Made by a program: the position numbers and the translations under genes. The notes beneath the pieces were generated by a model that saw only the letters and a list, made by a program, of their open reading frames with translations, was not told the origin of the DNA and searched no databases. A DNA stretch of 8,444 bases from Phycisphaerales bacterium (GTDB lineage Bacteria > Planctomycetota > Phycisphaerae > Tepidisphaerales > Tepidisphaeraceae), in NCBI GenBank assembly GCA_028288875.1, contig JAQGHK010000494.1, forward strand, positions 1 through 8,444, written 5' to 3'. Every line of letters starts with the position of its first letter. The first letter of the stretch is position 1. Positions 6,719 through 8,444 of the stretch are shown piece after piece.

Positions 6719-8371
6719 TTAATGCCCGACCGGCGCTTGGCCACGTTTCACTCGCTTGGTCAGCAGGATCACGATGACCACGAACACCAAACCGATTTCC
6801 ATGATCTTGAACACATCGATGTACGACAGCACGCTGGCCTGCACCTGCACTTGTCGATACAGCGACTGAAGCTCCCGCGTGAACGGCGTAACGCCGCCAT
6901 GCACGCCGGCGAGGGCATTGCCGATCGGCCCCTGGCCGGCCGTCGCGCTGCCGCTGCCGGTGCCCGCGCCGCTGACGGCACTGCCCGACGCCTTGGCGGC
7001 ATTGCCGGATGTCTGCAGCCAGTGCTGGTAGTTCGAACTGCTCGGCTGAAGGTTGGTGACCAAGGCCGTCTGATGAAACTGCTCGCGCCGCGTCAGCATC
7101 GTGGTCGCCACGGCGATGCCAATGCTGCCGCCGAGGTTGCGCATCAGGTTGATCAACGCGCTCGCGTTATTGCTTTTTCCCTTGGGCAGGTTGGTGTAGG
7201 CCACCGTGTTCACCGGCACGAAGAACATCGGCAGGCCGATGCACATGAACACGCGTGCCCAGACCAAGGTGTTGAACGAAATGCCGGCGGTGAAATTGGT
7301 GAGATTCGCCATCGCGAGGCAGACAATCGTGACGCCGATCGCCATCAGATACTTCGGCTGCACCCTGCCGACGATGCGGCCGACGGTGATGGCCATGAAG
7401 CAGAGCACGATGCCGCCCGGCAAGAGCGTCAGGCCGGCGCTGGTGGCGTCGTAGCCCAGAATGTCCTGCGCGAATTGCGGCAGTAGCACGGTGCTGGCCA
7501 ATAGCACGAAACCCAGCATCCCCATGAGGAACATCGACGACGCCAGGTTGCCGTGCGCGATCAGCGGAATATCGACGATCGGATCATCCGCCACCATGGT
7601 TTCCCAGAGGATCAGGCCGACGATGCCGACGATCGTGAGTGCGAAAAACAGCTGGATGAAGTGCGAGCCGAGCCAGTCTTCTTCCTGGCCTTTGTCCAGG
7701 ACGATCTGCAGGCAACCGAAGGCCAGGCAGGTGAAGAAGAAGCCCATGAAGTCGACCTTGTAGCCGCGCTTGCGTTCCTTCTCGTGCTCCTGCTTGGCGG
7801 TCTTGGAATCCTGCACCAGGTGATAGGTCAGAAACAGCGACAGCAGGCCGACTGGCAGGTTGATGAAGAAGATCCATCGCCAAGAATAGTTATCGGTAAT
7901 CCACCCGCCGAGGGACGGCCCGATGGCCGGCGCAACGACGACGGCGAGCGCATACAGCCCGAACGCCTGCCCGAGTTTGGCCGGCGGGAAGGTGTCGGTG
8001 AGGATGGCCTGTTCGCTCGGCGCCAGGCCGCCGCCGCCGATGCCTTGGATCACACGGAAGACCAGCAGCGTCGCCAGATTCGGCGCGAATCCGCAGGCCA
8101 CGGAGCTGATCGTGAACAGCATCACGCAGGTCATGTAAAAACGTTTGCGCCCGAACACGCTGCTGAGCCAGCCGCTGATCGGAATGACGATGGCGTTAGA
8201 CACCAGATACGATGTCAGCACCCAGGTCCGCTCGTCCGGCCCCGCGCCCAAACTCCCCGCGATGTGCGGCAACGCGACGTTGGCGATGCTGGTATCCAGC
8301 ACCTCCATAAACGTCGCGAGGCTGACGGCCATCGCGATCAGCCAGGGATTGTGGAGTGGCTTTTCAGGCAT
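6719..8371 (-). CDS. DHA2-family MFS drug exporter (EmrB/QacA type)
   Basis: A 550-residue inner-membrane protein with the length and about 14 membrane segments of the DHA2 family: proton-driven antiporters that export drugs or other amphipathic compounds. Motifs seen are LDTSIANVALPHIAGSL at 25-41 in the first membrane segment (family motif D1), the motif A-like loop GWLSSVFGRKR at 67-77, RVIQGIGGGG at 106-115 (motif B), and GLYALAVVVAPAIGPSLGG at 138-156 (motif C). A charged cytoplasmic loop (about 188-206) precedes the central segments. Residues about 455-485, before the last membrane segment, form an Ala/Gly/Ser-rich low-complexity loop on the presumed periplasmic side. ATG at 8371 is the only sensible start, as there is no other start codon between it and the in-frame TAG upstream, yet it has no Shine-Dalgarno because a repeat ends 3 bases before it. 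It is followed by the outer-membrane lipoprotein; an EmrA/HlyD-type adaptor is expected but not in the window. Confidence 0.94.
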   Translation of the reverse strand: MPEKPLHNPWLIAMAVSLATFMEVLDTSIANVALPHIAGSLGAGPDERTWVLTSYLVSNAIVIPISGWLSSVFGRKRFYMTCVMLFTISSVACGFAPNLATLLVFRVIQGIGGGGLAPSEQAILTDTFPPAKLGQAFGLYALAVVVAPAIGPSLGGWITDNYSWRWIFFINLPVGLLSLFLTYHLVQDSKTAKQEHEKERKRGYKVDFMGFFFTCLAFGCLQIVLDKGQEEDWLGSHFIQLFFALTIVGIVGLILWETMVADDPIVDIPLIAHGNLASSMFLMGMLGFVLLASTVLLPQFAQDILGYDATSAGLTLLPGGIVLCFMAITVGRIVGRVQPKYLMAIGVTIVCLAMANLTNFTAGISFNTLVWARVFMCIGLPMFFVPVNTVAYTNLPKGKSNNASALINLMRNLGGSIGIAVATTMLTRREQFHQTALVTNLQPSSSNYQHWLQTSGNAAKASGSAVSGAGTGSGSATAGQGPIGNALAGVHGGVTPFTRELQSLYRQVQVQASVLSYIDVFKIMEIGLVFVVIVILLTKRVKRGQAPVGH

Positions 8372-8374
8372 GGT

Positions 8375-8441
8375 GTAGGGGCGACATACATGTCGCCCGC
8401 GGCGTGTAGCGGGTTCCGGGCGACATGTATGTCGCCCCTAC
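8375..8441. repeat. GTAG-type REP pair (BIME-like inverted repeat), copy 2
   Basis: Arms 8375-8399 and 8417-8441 are perfect reverse complements over 25 bases with a 17-base spacer. Each arm is GTAG, GG, GCGAC, six bases (ATACAT), GTCGCC, the same plan as the element at 4909-4986 with different inner six bases. It lies directly upstream of the MFS start codon (gap of 3 bases) and fills nearly all the remaining sequence to the window edge, so it forms the 5' untranslated region of that gene if transcription starts further upstream. Confidence 0.85.
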
Positions 8442-8444
8442 GAA

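Noticed and set aside
6676..6744. Start of the lipoprotein gene at ATG 6744
   Set aside because: It would put 23 charged residues before the signal peptide and overlap the MFS gene; the residues are translated repeat sequence.

Overview
The window is one dense stretch of high-GC bacterial DNA: seven genes that can be read in full, plus the end of an eighth. Nothing in it fixes the taxon. The GC content, GTG starts on translation genes, an RsgA with a long basic N-terminus, dispersed 10-bp-period repeats and MFS plus NodT-type exporters together suggest a Planctomycetota-like (perhaps Phycisphaerae) or related PVC genome. This is inference. No phage, transposase, CRISPR array, tRNA or rRNA was seen.

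Layout from left to right. Positions 1-318 (+) are the end of a bifunctional-nuclease (DUF151) domain protein. Positions 558-1265 (+) encode a Fic-fold protein whose catalytic motif is badly eroded but whose class II-type inhibitory motif appears intact. A nested inverted repeat (1301-1409) separates it from a minus-strand block read rsgA (4176-3076), infA (2962-2741), alr (2641-1445): a ribosome-assembly GTPase lacking the usual zinc finger, translation initiation factor IF-1, and alanine racemase. A hairpin after infA may partly separate alr from the two ribosome genes. Divergent from rsgA is a left-handed beta-helix acetyltransferase of the serine-acetyltransferase type (4332-4883, +).

The right third is a minus-strand export pair: a 14-TM DHA2 (EmrB/QacA type) MFS transporter (8371-6719), then a NodT/OprM-type outer-membrane lipoprotein (6675-5005). 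They would supply the inner-membrane pump and the outer-membrane duct of a tripartite drug or metabolite exporter. The periplasmic adaptor (HlyD/EmrA type) is not in the window and may lie beyond 8444.

The most unusual layer is the repeats. Two elements (4909-4986 and 8375-8441) share one design: GTAG, two bases, GCGAC, six bases, GTCGCC, followed by an inverted copy. This is the layout of GTAG-type REP sequences arranged as BIME pairs. One ends three bases before the start codon of the MFS gene, where a ribosome binding site should be. A different inverted repeat (6621-6717), built of 10-bp units, brackets the start of the outer-membrane lipoprotein gene and encodes part of its signal peptide. 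Both exporter genes therefore begin inside or against dispersed-repeat hairpins.
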